Below the pieces are notes generated by a model. It made no database searches. It was given only the letters and a program-made list of their open reading frames with translations, and was not told where the DNA came from. From NCBI GenBank assembly GCA_028280615.1, contig JANQLK010000025.1, positions 1 to 64,000 of the forward strand: a DNA stretch of 64,000 bases. Direction: 5' to 3'. Source of the DNA: Woeseiaceae bacterium. GTDB lineage: Bacteria > Pseudomonadota > Gammaproteobacteria > Steroidobacterales > Woeseiaceae. The first letter of the stretch is position 1. Every line of letters begins with the position of its first letter. This document shows positions 54,339-63,176 of this stretch, piece by piece. Position numbers and translations under genes: made by a program.

Positions 54339-54457
54339 CAAGCTTGAAGAACGCGTTCGGGATCCCCCCACAGAATGAAATCTGTCTTTTTGATGCTTGC
54401 CGACCGCACGGTTATCAGGACTATTCGTCCGCTTACCCGGTCACGAAAGCGCGCGCA

Positions 54458-55720
54458 TCATACCACAAATTTCGTGCCCAGCCGGGGCTTCACCGAGACG
54501 TTTTTGAGCGTCGGGTATTTCGGTAAGCCTTTGACATATGGCGGATAATCTTCGCCCTTGATCAGGGGCTCCAGATACTGCCGGCAGGCCTTGGTGATGC
54601 CGAAGCCGTCCTTGCGGATGTAGCGTTTCGGCACCATCTTTTCCTTGTTGGCGATGCGGGACAGCGGCGCCGACTCGATCGTCCAGCGGTATGGAGAGTC
54701 GGAGGTGCGCTTGATGACGGGCATGACGGCCGTCTTGCCGGCGATTGCGAGTTTGACGGCCTCCTTGCCCACCGCGTAGGCCTGCTTGAGGTCCGTCGCC
54801 GAGGCGATGTGCCGGGCCGAACGCTGCAGGTAGTCGGCGATTGCGTAGTGATACTTGTAGCCCAGATTGTCCCTGACCATCTGTGCGACGACCGATGCGA
54901 CGCCGCCGAGCTGGGCGTGGCCGAAGGCGTCGCGCGTGCCGGCTTCCGCGAGGAAGCGGCCGTCCTTGTACGCCGCGCCCTCGCTGACGACGATGACGCA
55001 GTATTCGTAGGCTTCCACGCACTGCCTGACCCGTTTGAGGAACGCCTTCTGGTCGAACGGTACTTCGGGGAACAGGATGATATGCGGCGGCTCGCCGGCA
55101 CCCTCGCCCGCGAGGCCGCCCGCGGCCGCGATCCAGCCGGCGTGTCTGCCCATGACCTCGAGGATGAACACCTTGGTGGACGTCTTCGCCATCGAGGCGA
55201 CGTCGCAGGCGGCCTCGCGCGTCGACACGGCAACGTACTTTGCGACCGAGCCGAAGCCCGGACAGCAGTCCGTGACCGGTAGGTCGTTGTCGACGGTCTT
55301 GGGAATGCCGAGGCAGGTCACGGGGAATCCCATTTTGCGCGAGATCTGCGATACCTTGTGCGCCGTGTCCATCGAGTCGTTGCCGCCGTTGTAAAAGAAG
55401 TAGCCGATATCGTGTGCCCGGAAGACTTCGACGAGCCGCTCGTACTCGGCACGGTTTTCCTCGATGCCCTTGAGCTTGTAGCGCGCGGAGCCGAAGGCGC
55501 CGCCCGGCATGTTCCTCAAGGCCGCGATGGTCGCGGCCGACTCGCGGTTCGTGTCGATCATGTCTTCGGTCAATGCGCCGATGATGCCGTTGCGGCCGGC
55601 ATACACGCTGGCGATCTGCTTCGGGTACTTCCGCGCGGTCTCGATGACGCCGCTGGCCGACGTATTGATCACGGCAGTCACGCCACCGGACTGGGCGTAG
55701 AACGCATTCATGGCAGGCAT
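54458..55720 (-). CDS. pfp: Pyrophosphate-dependent 6-phosphofructokinase
   Basis: This 420-residue enzyme phosphorylates fructose 6-phosphate reversibly with PPi instead of ATP. YNGGNDSMDTAHKV carries GGND, where ATP enzymes have GGDG. GIPKTVDNDLPVTDCCPGFG carries the PKTxDND catalytic motif with the PPi-specific Lys. MGRHAGWIAAAGGLA follows. AGGAG is 7 bases before the ATG. With hppA and adk nearby it forms a PPi-centred energy module, known from methylotrophic gammaproteobacteria. Related enzymes also act on sedoheptulose 7-phosphate. Confidence 0.93.
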   Translation of the reverse strand: MPAMNAFYAQSGGVTAVINTSASGVIETARKYPKQIASVYAGRNGIIGALTEDMIDTNRESAATIAALRNMPGGAFGSARYKLKGIEENRAEYERLVEVFRAHDIGYFFYNGGNDSMDTAHKVSQISRKMGFPVTCLGIPKTVDNDLPVTDCCPGFGSVAKYVAVSTREAACDVASMAKTSTKVFILEVMGRHAGWIAAAGGLAGEGAGEPPHIILFPEVPFDQKAFLKRVRQCVEAYEYCVIVVSEGAAYKDGRFLAEAGTRDAFGHAQLGGVASVVAQMVRDNLGYKYHYAIADYLQRSARHIASATDLKQAYAVGKEAVKLAIAGKTAVMPVIKRTSDSPYRWTIESAPLSRIANKEKMVPKRYIRKDGFGITKACRQYLEPLIKGEDYPPYVKGLPKYPTLKNVSVKPRLGTKFVV

Positions 55721-55987
55721 GGACAGCTCTCCTGGCTGGTTTTTTGTCGGGGTCGAGTCTGGCTCGGCACGCCGGAGGACTGCTCGGCATTGCCGCGGTC
55801 AGAGCATAGCGAATACGCCGGCAGGCTTCACGGGCCATCACCGATCCGCGGCCGGCGGCGCGAGACGGTCAGCCTTCCGAGGTGCAGGTTTGACCTCCGT
55901 GACTATTGTGGGTAGCTTACGTCGCCCCGACCGGTCACCCCGCCGGCGGGCTCAGGTTTCCCAAGGGGAGTAATCGAGAATCGAGCA

Positions 55988-56629
55988 ATGCGAATCGTTC
56001 TGCTGGGAGCGCCGGGTTCGGGCAAGGGAACCCAGGCCAAGATACTTTGCGAAGCCAGGGGCATCCCGCACATCTCGACGGGCGACATGCTTCGCGCCGC
56101 CGTTGCCGAGGGCACCCGCTTCGGACAGAAGGCCAAAGCCATCATGGATGCCGGCAACCTGGTTCCCGACGACGTCATGCTCGGGATCATAGCCGAGCGC
56201 CTCGCGGCGCCCGATGCAGCCGACGGCTTCATACTCGACGGCTTCCCGCGGACCCGGCAACAGGCTGCCGACCTCGATGAACTGCTCGACCAGCTCGGCG
56301 TTCCGCTCGATGCGGCCATTCTCATGAACGTCGATTTCGACGTGCTGATGAAGCGCCTGACGGGCCGCCGGACCTGCTCCAAGAGCGGCCAGCTGCTCAA
56401 CGTGTACTACTCGTCGCAGTCGGACATCGATGCCGTGGCCGAGCGCGGCGGCGAGCTGTTGCAGCGCGAGGACGACAACGAGGAGACGATCGAGAATCGC
56501 CTGAATGTCTACCGCGAGCAGACCGAGCCCGTGATCGATTTCTACAGGAAACGCGGCAATCTCACGAACGTCGACGCCGCGGGCTCCATTGACGAGGTCA
56601 ATGCGCGACTCGTGAGCGCCCTCGGGTAG
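55988..56629 (+). CDS. adk: Adenylate kinase
   Basis: This 213-residue enzyme interconverts AMP, ADP and ATP. The P-loop GAPGSGKGTQA, ISTGDMLRAAV and the DGFPRTRQQA motif are all present. The LID domain is the long type but lacks the four zinc cysteines (only one, in RRTCSKSG), as in most Gram-negatives. It is divergent from the PPi-phosphofructokinase gene across 267 bp, and its stop is 3 bases from the convergent rnd stop. Confidence 0.97.
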   Translation: MRIVLLGAPGSGKGTQAKILCEARGIPHISTGDMLRAAVAEGTRFGQKAKAIMDAGNLVPDDVMLGIIAERLAAPDAADGFILDGFPRTRQQAADLDELLDQLGVPLDAAILMNVDFDVLMKRLTGRRTCSKSGQLLNVYYSSQSDIDAVAERGGELLQREDDNEETIENRLNVYREQTEPVIDFYRKRGNLTNVDAAGSIDEVNARLVSALG

Positions 56630-56632
56630 CCG

Positions 56633-57706
56633 CTAAATCAGCGACAGCAAATCATCGCCGACCAGTTCCCGGCGCCAGCCCGCCAGCACCTTCGATTCCC
56701 GGCCCTCATTCGTCAATATCGCGGTCAGGTCCTTGCGCGAGGCAATCGTTTCCGCGGCAACGCCCAGGTCGTCCGCGCATTCCGAGACCCGCCTCTGCAG
56801 CGCCTTGAGCTGTTGCTTCTGCGCCTCCGTGGGCGCGGCCGGCGGTTGGTAGTCGTGGCTGTCGTCGTCGGCGCCCTCGATCGCAGCGAGTATGGCCTTG
56901 CCCGAGCGTTTGACGACTTTGTCGGGCAACTCGTCGACTCGTCCCAGTTCGCGCAGGTTGCCCGGGGCCTTGAATGCGATGTCGATCAGCACATTGTCGC
57001 GCAGGATCCACTGCCGAGGCCGATCGAGGCGTACGGCCTCCTGTTCGCGCCAACCGGCGAGCCGCGCCGCCACGGCGCGCCGCCGGCCGCGCAGGTTGCG
57101 CGCGCCTTTCAGCCGCTCCACGGCCCGGCTTGCGTCGACCTCGTACAGGGCCGAGTCCAGCAGCTCGGCCGAGTCGGCTTTGGCCCACTGCAAACGACCC
57201 TTGGCGTCGAGCCTTTCGGACAAGACGTCGCGGGCCTCGAGCAGGTATTCGACGTCCTCCGCGGCGTACTCGAGTAGCTCCCTCGGCAGCGGCCGCCGCG
57301 ACCAGTCGGCGCGTGTATGCGATTTCGGCAGTTTGACATCGAACAGCGCTTCCACGAGTCCCGCGTAACCAATCTGCGTCTGAAAGCCCAGCAGGCCCGC
57401 AGCGACCTGCGTGTCGAACAGCGCATCGGGCATGCGTCCCGACGCCTGGTAGATCACCTCGATGTCCTGGCGGGCCGAATGGATGACCCAGGTCCGCGCG
57501 CAGAGGATCGTCCAGAAGTCCGCGAGGTCGTCGCCCGCCAGCGGGTCCACGCAGTAGATCTCGTCGGGCGTCGCGAGCTGCACGAGGCATAGCTGAGCGA
57601 AGTAGGTACGTTCGCGCATGAACTCGGTATCCACGGCGACCGGGTCGTGCGATTCAATGCGGGAACTTAGGTGATCGGGGCGATCGACGGTCATGAGCGC
57701 GGGCAT
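56633..57706 (-). CDS. rnd: Ribonuclease D
   Basis: A 357-residue 3'-5' exoribonuclease involved in tRNA 3' maturation. The DEDDy exonuclease domain has VAVDTEFMRERTYFAQLCLV, HSARQDIEVI and LEYAAEDVEYLLEARDVL with the catalytic Tyr/Asp. HRDC-type helices follow (about 205-285: RQWILRDNVLIDIAFKAPGN). Length is near E. coli RNase D (375). It starts at 57706 without a clear ribosome site; an ATG at 57694 is also possible. Confidence 0.93.
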   Translation of the reverse strand: MPALMTVDRPDHLSSRIESHDPVAVDTEFMRERTYFAQLCLVQLATPDEIYCVDPLAGDDLADFWTILCARTWVIHSARQDIEVIYQASGRMPDALFDTQVAAGLLGFQTQIGYAGLVEALFDVKLPKSHTRADWSRRPLPRELLEYAAEDVEYLLEARDVLSERLDAKGRLQWAKADSAELLDSALYEVDASRAVERLKGARNLRGRRRAVAARLAGWREQEAVRLDRPRQWILRDNVLIDIAFKAPGNLRELGRVDELPDKVVKRSGKAILAAIEGADDDSHDYQPPAAPTEAQKQQLKALQRRVSECADDLGVAAETIASRKDLTAILTNEGRESKVLAGWRRELVGDDLLSLI

Positions 57707-57736
57707 GCCGGGAGGTTAACATGCGATCATTGACAC

Positions 57737-58225
57737 ATGGTCACACTGATCCAAACGCTGCTGGACATTACGCTGTTGCGCAAGGGTCCCGAGGCGATTC
57801 CGGCCTCCTGGTTCCTGTTCGGCGTAACCGTCCTGTTGCGCACCTTCGCGGTGATTCTGCTCGTCGTCGCCATCGAGCAGTTCACGCTCAAGTCGGTGCG
57901 ACTCGACCTGGTCGTCTGGCTCGTCGGGCTGCTGTGCTTCGGTACCGTGCTGGTCATGGCGGGGAAACGCGAGCGGCTGGCGCCGACCATGACGGCGCTG
58001 GTCGGTATCGGCGCTATTGTCACCTTTGCGATGCTGGTCGTGACCGTCGTCGGCGGTGCGCTGTTCGCGGACCAACCCGTCGCAACGGTCGCCCAGCTCG
58101 TGCTGCTCTGGTCGGTGATCGTCAAAGGCCATATCATGGCGCGCGCGACCGGCTGGCACTGGTATGCCGGCCTGCTGATTTCGCTGGGCGTGCTGCTGTT
58201 GCAGCTGATCGCGGGCCAGCAGTGA
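57737..58225 (+). CDS. Predicted inner-membrane protein of unknown function
   Basis: A 162-residue, very hydrophobic protein with four or five helices (about 24-43, 52-73, 85-107, 117-135 and 141-158). It resembles small YIP1-like or DUF-type membrane proteins, but I do not recognise it. It is divergent from rnd across 30 bp and 23 bases before mpl, so it is probably co-transcribed with mpl and the Lon-N gene. Confidence 0.75.
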   Translation: MVTLIQTLLDITLLRKGPEAIPASWFLFGVTVLLRTFAVILLVVAIEQFTLKSVRLDLVVWLVGLLCFGTVLVMAGKRERLAPTMTALVGIGAIVTFAMLVVTVVGGALFADQPVATVAQLVLLWSVIVKGHIMARATGWHWYAGLLISLGVLLLQLIAGQQ

Positions 58226-58248
58226 CACCCGGGAGACACTGAGCGGGC

Positions 58249-59619
58249 ATGCACGTACACATCCTAGGCATCTGCGGCACGTTCATGGGCGGCGTCGCGG
58301 CCCTCGCCGTCAAGGCCGGCCACAGGGTTACCGGCTGCGACGATAACGTCTATCCGCCGATGAGCACGCAGCTCAGGAACCTGGGCGTCGACATCCATGA
58401 GGGTTTCGATGCGGAGCAGCTCGACAAGGCTCCGGACTGCGTCGTCGTCGGCAATGTCATGAGCCGCGGCAGCCCGGTCGTCGAGGCGATGCTCGAGCGC
58501 GACATGCCCTACCAGTCGGGCCCGCAGTGGCTGGCCGAACACGTCCTGCGCGGCCGCCATGTGTTCGCAATTTCCGGCACGCACGGCAAGACGACGACGG
58601 CGAGCCTGCTTGCCTGGATACTCGACGATGCCGGCATGAAGCCCGGGTTCCTGATCGGCGGCGTGCCGGCCAACTTCGGTGTCTCGGCCCGCTACGGCGA
58701 AGGCGCACCGTTCGTCGTCGAGGCGGACGAGTACGACACGGCGTTCTTCGACAAGCGCGCGAAGTTCGTTCACTACCGGCCGCGTACGCTGGTCCTCAAC
58801 AATCTCGAGTACGACCACGCCGACATCTACGCGGATCTCGACGCGATCAAGTGGCAATTTCACCAGCTCATTCGGACCGTGCCCGGCAACGGCCGGATTT
58901 TCATGAACGGCGCCGACGAGAACCTGCGCGCATTGCTGGAGATGGGCTGCTGGACGCCGGTCGAGCGATTCGGGCTCGACGAATCCCACGACTGGCAGGG
59001 CACGTACACGGATGCGGTCGAGCGTACGCTCGAGATTCGCGACCCGAAAAATCGTCGCGCGGATACCCGCTGGCAGCTGGGCGGCCGGCACAACCTCGAG
59101 AATGCCGTCGCGGCCGTAGCGGCCGCCGTGAGGGCGGGCGTGAGCGTCGATCGCGCGGTCAGCGCACTGTCACGCTTCGACGGCGTCAAGCGGCGCATGG
59201 AACGGACGGCCACCGTGGCCGACATCGCGATCTACGACGATTTCGCGCATCATCCGACCGCGATCCAGAGGACCATCGAGGCGATGCGCCGGCGTCACCC
59301 GGGGCAGCGGATCATGGTCGCCGTCGAGCCGCGCTCGAATACGATGAAGCTGGGCGTCCACAACGACGAATTCGCCGCGTCTCTGGCCGGCGCCGACCAC
59401 GTCTATCTCTATCGTCCCGCCGACATGGGCGCGGACTTCGACCTGGCGCTCGAGCCGCTGGGCGATAAAATCGATGTATTCTCGGACTACGACCAGCTCG
59501 TCAACGGTCTGGCGACAGGCGTCGCCACGGGCGACCGGGTCGTGTTCATGAGCAACGGCGGCTTCGGCGGGGCGCGCCAGACGCTGACCGCCGTCCTGCA
59601 GAGAACGCGGAGCCGCTGA
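58249..59619 (+). CDS. mpl: UDP-N-acetylmuramate:L-alanyl-gamma-D-glutamyl-meso-diaminopimelate ligase
   Basis: Mpl attaches recovered tripeptide to UDP-MurNAc in peptidoglycan recycling. The 456-residue protein opens with HVHILGICGTFMGGVAALA, typical of Mpl rather than MurC. FAISGTHGKTTTASLLAWIL is the ATP site. VVEADEYDTAFFDKRAKFVH and DDFAHHPTAIQRTIEAMR are Mur-ligase motifs. Its presence together with Slt suggests active wall recycling. Confidence 0.96.
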   Translation: MHVHILGICGTFMGGVAALAVKAGHRVTGCDDNVYPPMSTQLRNLGVDIHEGFDAEQLDKAPDCVVVGNVMSRGSPVVEAMLERDMPYQSGPQWLAEHVLRGRHVFAISGTHGKTTTASLLAWILDDAGMKPGFLIGGVPANFGVSARYGEGAPFVVEADEYDTAFFDKRAKFVHYRPRTLVLNNLEYDHADIYADLDAIKWQFHQLIRTVPGNGRIFMNGADENLRALLEMGCWTPVERFGLDESHDWQGTYTDAVERTLEIRDPKNRRADTRWQLGGRHNLENAVAAVAAAVRAGVSVDRAVSALSRFDGVKRRMERTATVADIAIYDDFAHHPTAIQRTIEAMRRRHPGQRIMVAVEPRSNTMKLGVHNDEFAASLAGADHVYLYRPADMGADFDLALEPLGDKIDVFSDYDQLVNGLATGVATGDRVVFMSNGGFGGARQTLTAVLQRTRSR

Positions 59620-59637
59620 GCTCCGTCCGGAGAGCGC

Positions 59638-60231
59638 ATGAGAGTACCGCTGTTTCCGTTGAATACCGTCCTGTTTCCGGGTGGCCCGCTGCCGCTCAGA
59701 ATCTTCGAGGCGCGCTATGTCGACATGATTAGCGAACGGATGCGCAGCGAGGGACCGTTCGGCGTCCTCTTGATCAGGGAGGGCAAGGAAGCGCAGGGGC
59801 CCGCGTCGACGGTCGACGTCGGCACCCTGGCGCGCATCACGGACTTCTACCAGGGTAGCGACGGGCTGCTCGGCGTCACGGCGATCGGCGACCAACGGTT
59901 TCGGCTCAAGTCTGCCCAGCTCGAGGCCGACGGGCTCAATGTCGGTGACATCGAACTGCTGCCGGACGATCCGGAGATTGCGGTGCCCGACGCCTACCGC
60001 GGCGTCGCCGACATCCTGGAGGGCGTGCTCGACGACCTCGGACGCCTGTATGAATCGCTGCCTCGACGCTACGAAGATGCCGGCTGGCTCAGCTACCGCT
60101 TCGTCGAGATTCTGCCCATCGACCTCGAGCAAAAGCAGATCTGCCTCGAGATGAGCGATCCGCTCGAACGGCTCAAGCTCGTCGTCGAGCTGCTCGAAAG
60201 CGTCAAGGGGCCCGGCCGCGAGGCGTCCTGA
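59638..60231 (+). CDS. Stand-alone Lon N-terminal (substrate-binding) domain protein
   Basis: A 197-residue protein that is essentially the LON N domain: VPLFPLNTVLFPGGPLPLRI, FEARYVDMISERMRSEGPFG, then a helical end LERLKLVVELLESVKGPG. It has no AAA+ or protease part. GGAGAGC lies directly upstream of the ATG, 18 bases after mpl. Such proteins are widespread in proteobacteria; their role, perhaps adaptor-like, is unknown. Confidence 0.93.
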   Translation: MRVPLFPLNTVLFPGGPLPLRIFEARYVDMISERMRSEGPFGVLLIREGKEAQGPASTVDVGTLARITDFYQGSDGLLGVTAIGDQRFRLKSAQLEADGLNVGDIELLPDDPEIAVPDAYRGVADILEGVLDDLGRLYESLPRRYEDAGWLSYRFVEILPIDLEQKQICLEMSDPLERLKLVVELLESVKGPGREAS

Positions 60232-60259
60232 GCCCGCGAATCGGTGACGGATTCGGGCT
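60231..60259. terminator. Hairpin between convergent Lon-N and hemL genes
   Basis: AGCCCGCGAATC (60231-60242) and GATTCGGGCT (60250-60259) pair with a two-base bulge around a 7-base loop. This lies in the 31-bp gap between the two stop codons. It has no T-tract on either side. Confidence 0.45.
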
Positions 60260-60262
60260 GGC

Positions 60263-61531
60263 TCAGATGCGGCTCAGGACCGTCTTCGCCGCTTCGAGGG
60301 TCTGGTCGATTTCGGCGTCGCCGTGCTGGGCCGAAACGAAGCCCGCCTCGAAAGCCGACGGTGCGAGGTAAACGCCTTCGTCCAGCATGCCGTGGAAGAA
60401 CGCGCGGAAGCGGTCGATATCGGCGCCGGCGACCTCATCGAAGCTCTGCACCGGGTCCGCATCCGTGAACACGAAGCCGAACATGCCGCCCTCGCAGTCG
60501 ACGGTCATGGGAATGCCCGCGCTGTCGGCCGCAGCCTTCAGGCCCTCGGCGAGCCGCCGGGTTTGCGCACCGAGCCGGTCGTAAAAGCCGTCGACATCGA
60601 TGTTGTCCAGTGTAGCGAGGCCCGCAGCCATCGCCACCGGATTGCCCGACAGCGTGCCCGCCTGGTAGACGGGTCCTTCCGGCGCGATGCTCGACATGAC
60701 GTCCGCGCGTCCGCCAAAGGCCGCCGCCGGCATGCCGCCGCCGACGATCTTGCCGAGCGTCGTCAGGTCGGGCTCGATGCCGAACACTTCCTGCGCGCCG
60801 CCCCTGGCGACACGGAAGCCCGTCATGACCTCGTCGAAGATCAGCAGTGCGCCCGCCCCGGAGCATTCGTCTCTTAGCGTCTCCAGGAAACCGGGCGCGG
60901 GCCGCACGAAATTCATGTTGCCCGCGACGGGTTCGACGATGACGCAGGCGATCTCGTCGCCCAGCTCCGAGAATGCCGCGCGGACCTCGTCGGCGTCATT
61001 GAAGGTCAGCGTGATCGTGTGCTCGGCGAGCCCCGCCGGGACGCCGGGCGAACTCGGCACGCCGAGCGTCAGCGCGCCCGACCCGGCCTTGATGAGCAGC
61101 GAGTCGGAATGACCGTGATAGCAACCTTCGAACTTGATGATCTTGTCGCGCCCGGTGTGGCCTCTCGCCAGGCGGATGGCGCTCATCGTTGCCTCCGTGC
61201 CCGAGCTGACCATGCGGATCTTTTCGATCGACGGTACGAGTTTGCGCACCTTCCGCGCCATCCGGGTCTCGAGAACGCAGGGCGCCCCGAAGCTCAGGCT
61301 GTTTCGGGCCGTGGAAGCGACCGCTTCGATGACGGCCGGATGGGCGTGGCCGAGGATCATGGGTCCCCATGAGCCGATGTAGTCGATCAGCTTACGGCCA
61401 TCCTCGGTTTCGAGCCACGCGCCCCTGGCGCTCTTGAAGAAGATCGGCTCGCCGCCGACGCCGGCGAACGCCCGGACCGGCGAGTTTACGCCGCCCGCGA
61501 TGACCTCACGGGCATCATCGAAGAGATTCAT
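60263..61531 (-). CDS. hemL: Glutamate-1-semialdehyde 2,1-aminomutase
   Basis: This PLP enzyme forms 5-aminolevulinate in the C5 route to haem, and possibly to the B12 that NrdJ would need. The 422-residue sequence has [57 protein letters not shown] and the PLP lysine in [18 protein letters not shown]. The start overlaps the stop of the TraB-family gene by 17 bases. Confidence 0.97.
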   Translation of the reverse strand: MNLFDDAREVIAGGVNSPVRAFAGVGGEPIFFKSARGAWLETEDGRKLIDYIGSWGPMILGHAHPAVIEAVASTARNSLSFGAPCVLETRMARKVRKLVPSIEKIRMVSSGTEATMSAIRLARGHTGRDKIIKFEGCYHGHSDSLLIKAGSGALTLGVPSSPGVPAGLAEHTITLTFNDADEVRAAFSELGDEIACVIVEPVAGNMNFVRPAPGFLETLRDECSGAGALLIFDEVMTGFRVARGGAQEVFGIEPDLTTLGKIVGGGMPAAAFGGRADVMSSIAPEGPVYQAGTLSGNPVAMAAGLATLDNIDVDGFYDRLGAQTRRLAEGLKAAADSAGIPMTVDCEGGMFGFVFTDADPVQSFDEVAGADIDRFRAFFHGMLDEGVYLAPSAFEAGFVSAQHGDAEIDQTLEAAKTVLSRI

Positions 61532-62402
61532 GCATCTGGCCTATGTCGATTCCACGGGCGGATAGTAACGCGGGCACGCCTTCGTCCCCAACAAGATGCA
61601 GCGCGCCGACCACGACGAGGTAGTCGTGCTTCTCGTCGAGCAGGTCGACGATCGTTTCCGTCCAGCGGCGATTCCGGTCGACGACGATGGTCTCATAGAG
61701 TTCGCGAGACTCGGCCATCTCATCGAGCATCGTCGCTTCGAGGAAGCCGACGTCGCCGTGCCGCCAGGCGCGCACCATGTCGTCCATCATCGCCTCGACC
61801 TCGGCCCCCTCGGCGAGCGTCCGCATCAAAAGCTCGGTCTGCGCCGCGAGCGTCAGGCCGTCGAGGAACGCAAGTTGCTCTTCGATGGTCTCGAAGCCCT
61901 CGATGCGTTTGCCGTCCTGCGACGCCTGCATGGCCATGTGCATCTCGATGCCGTACAGCGGATTGAAACCGATCCTCAACAGCACCATTTGCTCGAGCGT
62001 CACGGCGGCCAGCCAGGGCTCCGTCTTGCTGAGCAAATCGAGCGGCAGGTCCATCTCATCGGCCAGCCGGCTCGCCTCGGCGTACTTCTCGACGCCAACG
62101 AGCGACTCGAGCGATTCGTCGCCCCGGATGAGGCCCAGGCGATTACTCGCCGCCTGCACGTCGGCCGGGTTCAGGTCGTCCATGTCGAGTTCCATGTACA
62201 GGAACTCGGCATCCTCGTAGGCGGCCTCGATGACGGCCGGCAGCGGGTGATCCTCGCGCCTCAAAAGGTGCACGGAGCCGAGCAGGTAGACGACGTTGTC
62301 GCGGCCCTCGGCCTTCCACATCGAGACGGGATGCGTTTCCGCGGCGGCCGAGGACGACAGCAGGGCCCAGGCGAGCATCGGTGCAAGTGAACGCAGGCTC
62401 AT
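61515..62402 (-). CDS. TraB/GumN-family (TIKI-like) predicted metalloprotease
   Basis: A 295-residue exported protein (signal: [17 protein letters not shown]). The two family motifs are [16 protein letters not shown] near the N-terminus and [18 protein letters not shown] near the C-terminus, with the GxxH residues that bind metal in TIKI proteases. The central Glu pair is also present. The start is the ATG at 62402, which overlaps the cpdA stop as ATGA. A GTG two codons upstream is possible. The substrate is unknown. Confidence 0.88.
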   Translation of the reverse strand: MSLRSLAPMLAWALLSSSAAAETHPVSMWKAEGRDNVVYLLGSVHLLRREDHPLPAVIEAAYEDAEFLYMELDMDDLNPADVQAASNRLGLIRGDESLESLVGVEKYAEASRLADEMDLPLDLLSKTEPWLAAVTLEQMVLLRIGFNPLYGIEMHMAMQASQDGKRIEGFETIEEQLAFLDGLTLAAQTELLMRTLAEGAEVEAMMDDMVRAWRHGDVGFLEATMLDEMAESRELYETIVVDRNRRWTETIVDLLDEKHDYLVVVGALHLVGDEGVPALLSARGIDIGQMHESLR

Positions 62403-63175
62403 ATCCACACCAGTGTCGTGTCGAAGCGGCCGTCGGGCTTGAGCTCGATCCGCCGGTACGCCGGTGGCCGATCGTCGACCGCGAATTCGTCGCTCATCGG
62501 CTTGAATTGCCGGCAGGTCGACGGGGTGCCGATGACCTGCAGATCGCCATGGCGTTTGTCGTAGGCCTGGTGGACATGCCCGAACAGGACGGCACGGGTC
62601 TTGGAGTTACCGGCAAGGCGCTCGAGCACGGCGTCGGCCGCTTCCATGCCCACCGAGTCGAGCCAGCGGCTGCCCACATCCACGGGCGCGTGGTGCATGA
62701 ACACCAGGGCATGTTGCGGCTCGGCAGCCGCAAGCGCCGCCTCGAGGCGCTCGAACTCCGCGTCGGCGATGGCGCCGCTCGCGAGGCCTTCGACGCGCGT
62801 GTCGACGCCGGCGAGTATCCAGTCGTCCTGTGCGGCAATCGACGTGATCTGGAAGGGCGGGCGTGGCAACGTCTCCTCCATCAGCGCAGGAACGTCGTGG
62901 TTACCGGGCACGACGTGCACCGGAAGCTCGAGCGCGCCGAGTTGCGCGGCGAAGCGCCGGTAGGCGCCTTCGGAATCGTCCTGGACGAGGTCGCCCGTGG
63001 CGATGACGAGGTCGGCCGTCCAGTCGGCGTCGCGGTAGTGATCGAGGACGCGTGCGAGGGATTCCGCCGTGACCACGCCGCGGAGCTCGCCGTCCGCGTC
63101 GGCGAACAGGTGCGGGTCCGTCAAATGCAGGACCCGCACCGTCGTGTTCCCGCTGCTCGGGTGGGATACCGACAA
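62399..63175 (-). CDS. cpdA: 3',5'-cyclic-AMP phosphodiesterase
   Basis: A 258-residue calcineurin-type metallophosphoesterase of the CpdA type. The metal ligands are in order: VLHLTDPHLF (D-x-H), VIATGDLVQD, VVPGNHDVPAL, LVFMHHAP and LFGHVHQAYD. The C-terminal GTPSTCRQFKP is a CpdA signature. The frame opens with TTG at 63175, one base after the ahcY stop. A GTG at 63139 before RVLHLTD is an alternative start with weak support. It is coupled to the TraB-family gene by ATGA. Confidence 0.92.
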   Translation of the reverse strand: MSVSHPSSGNTTVRVLHLTDPHLFADADGELRGVVTAESLARVLDHYRDADWTADLVIATGDLVQDDSEGAYRRFAAQLGALELPVHVVPGNHDVPALMEETLPRPPFQITSIAAQDDWILAGVDTRVEGLASGAIADAEFERLEAALAAAEPQHALVFMHHAPVDVGSRWLDSVGMEAADAVLERLAGNSKTRAVLFGHVHQAYDKRHGDLQVIGTPSTCRQFKPMSDEFAVDDRPPAYRRIELKPDGRFDTTLVWI

Positions 63176-63176
63176 A

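Noticed and set aside
55988-56629. Zinc-binding LID in adenylate kinase
   Set aside because: Only one cysteine is present in the LID region, so the four-cysteine zinc site is absent.
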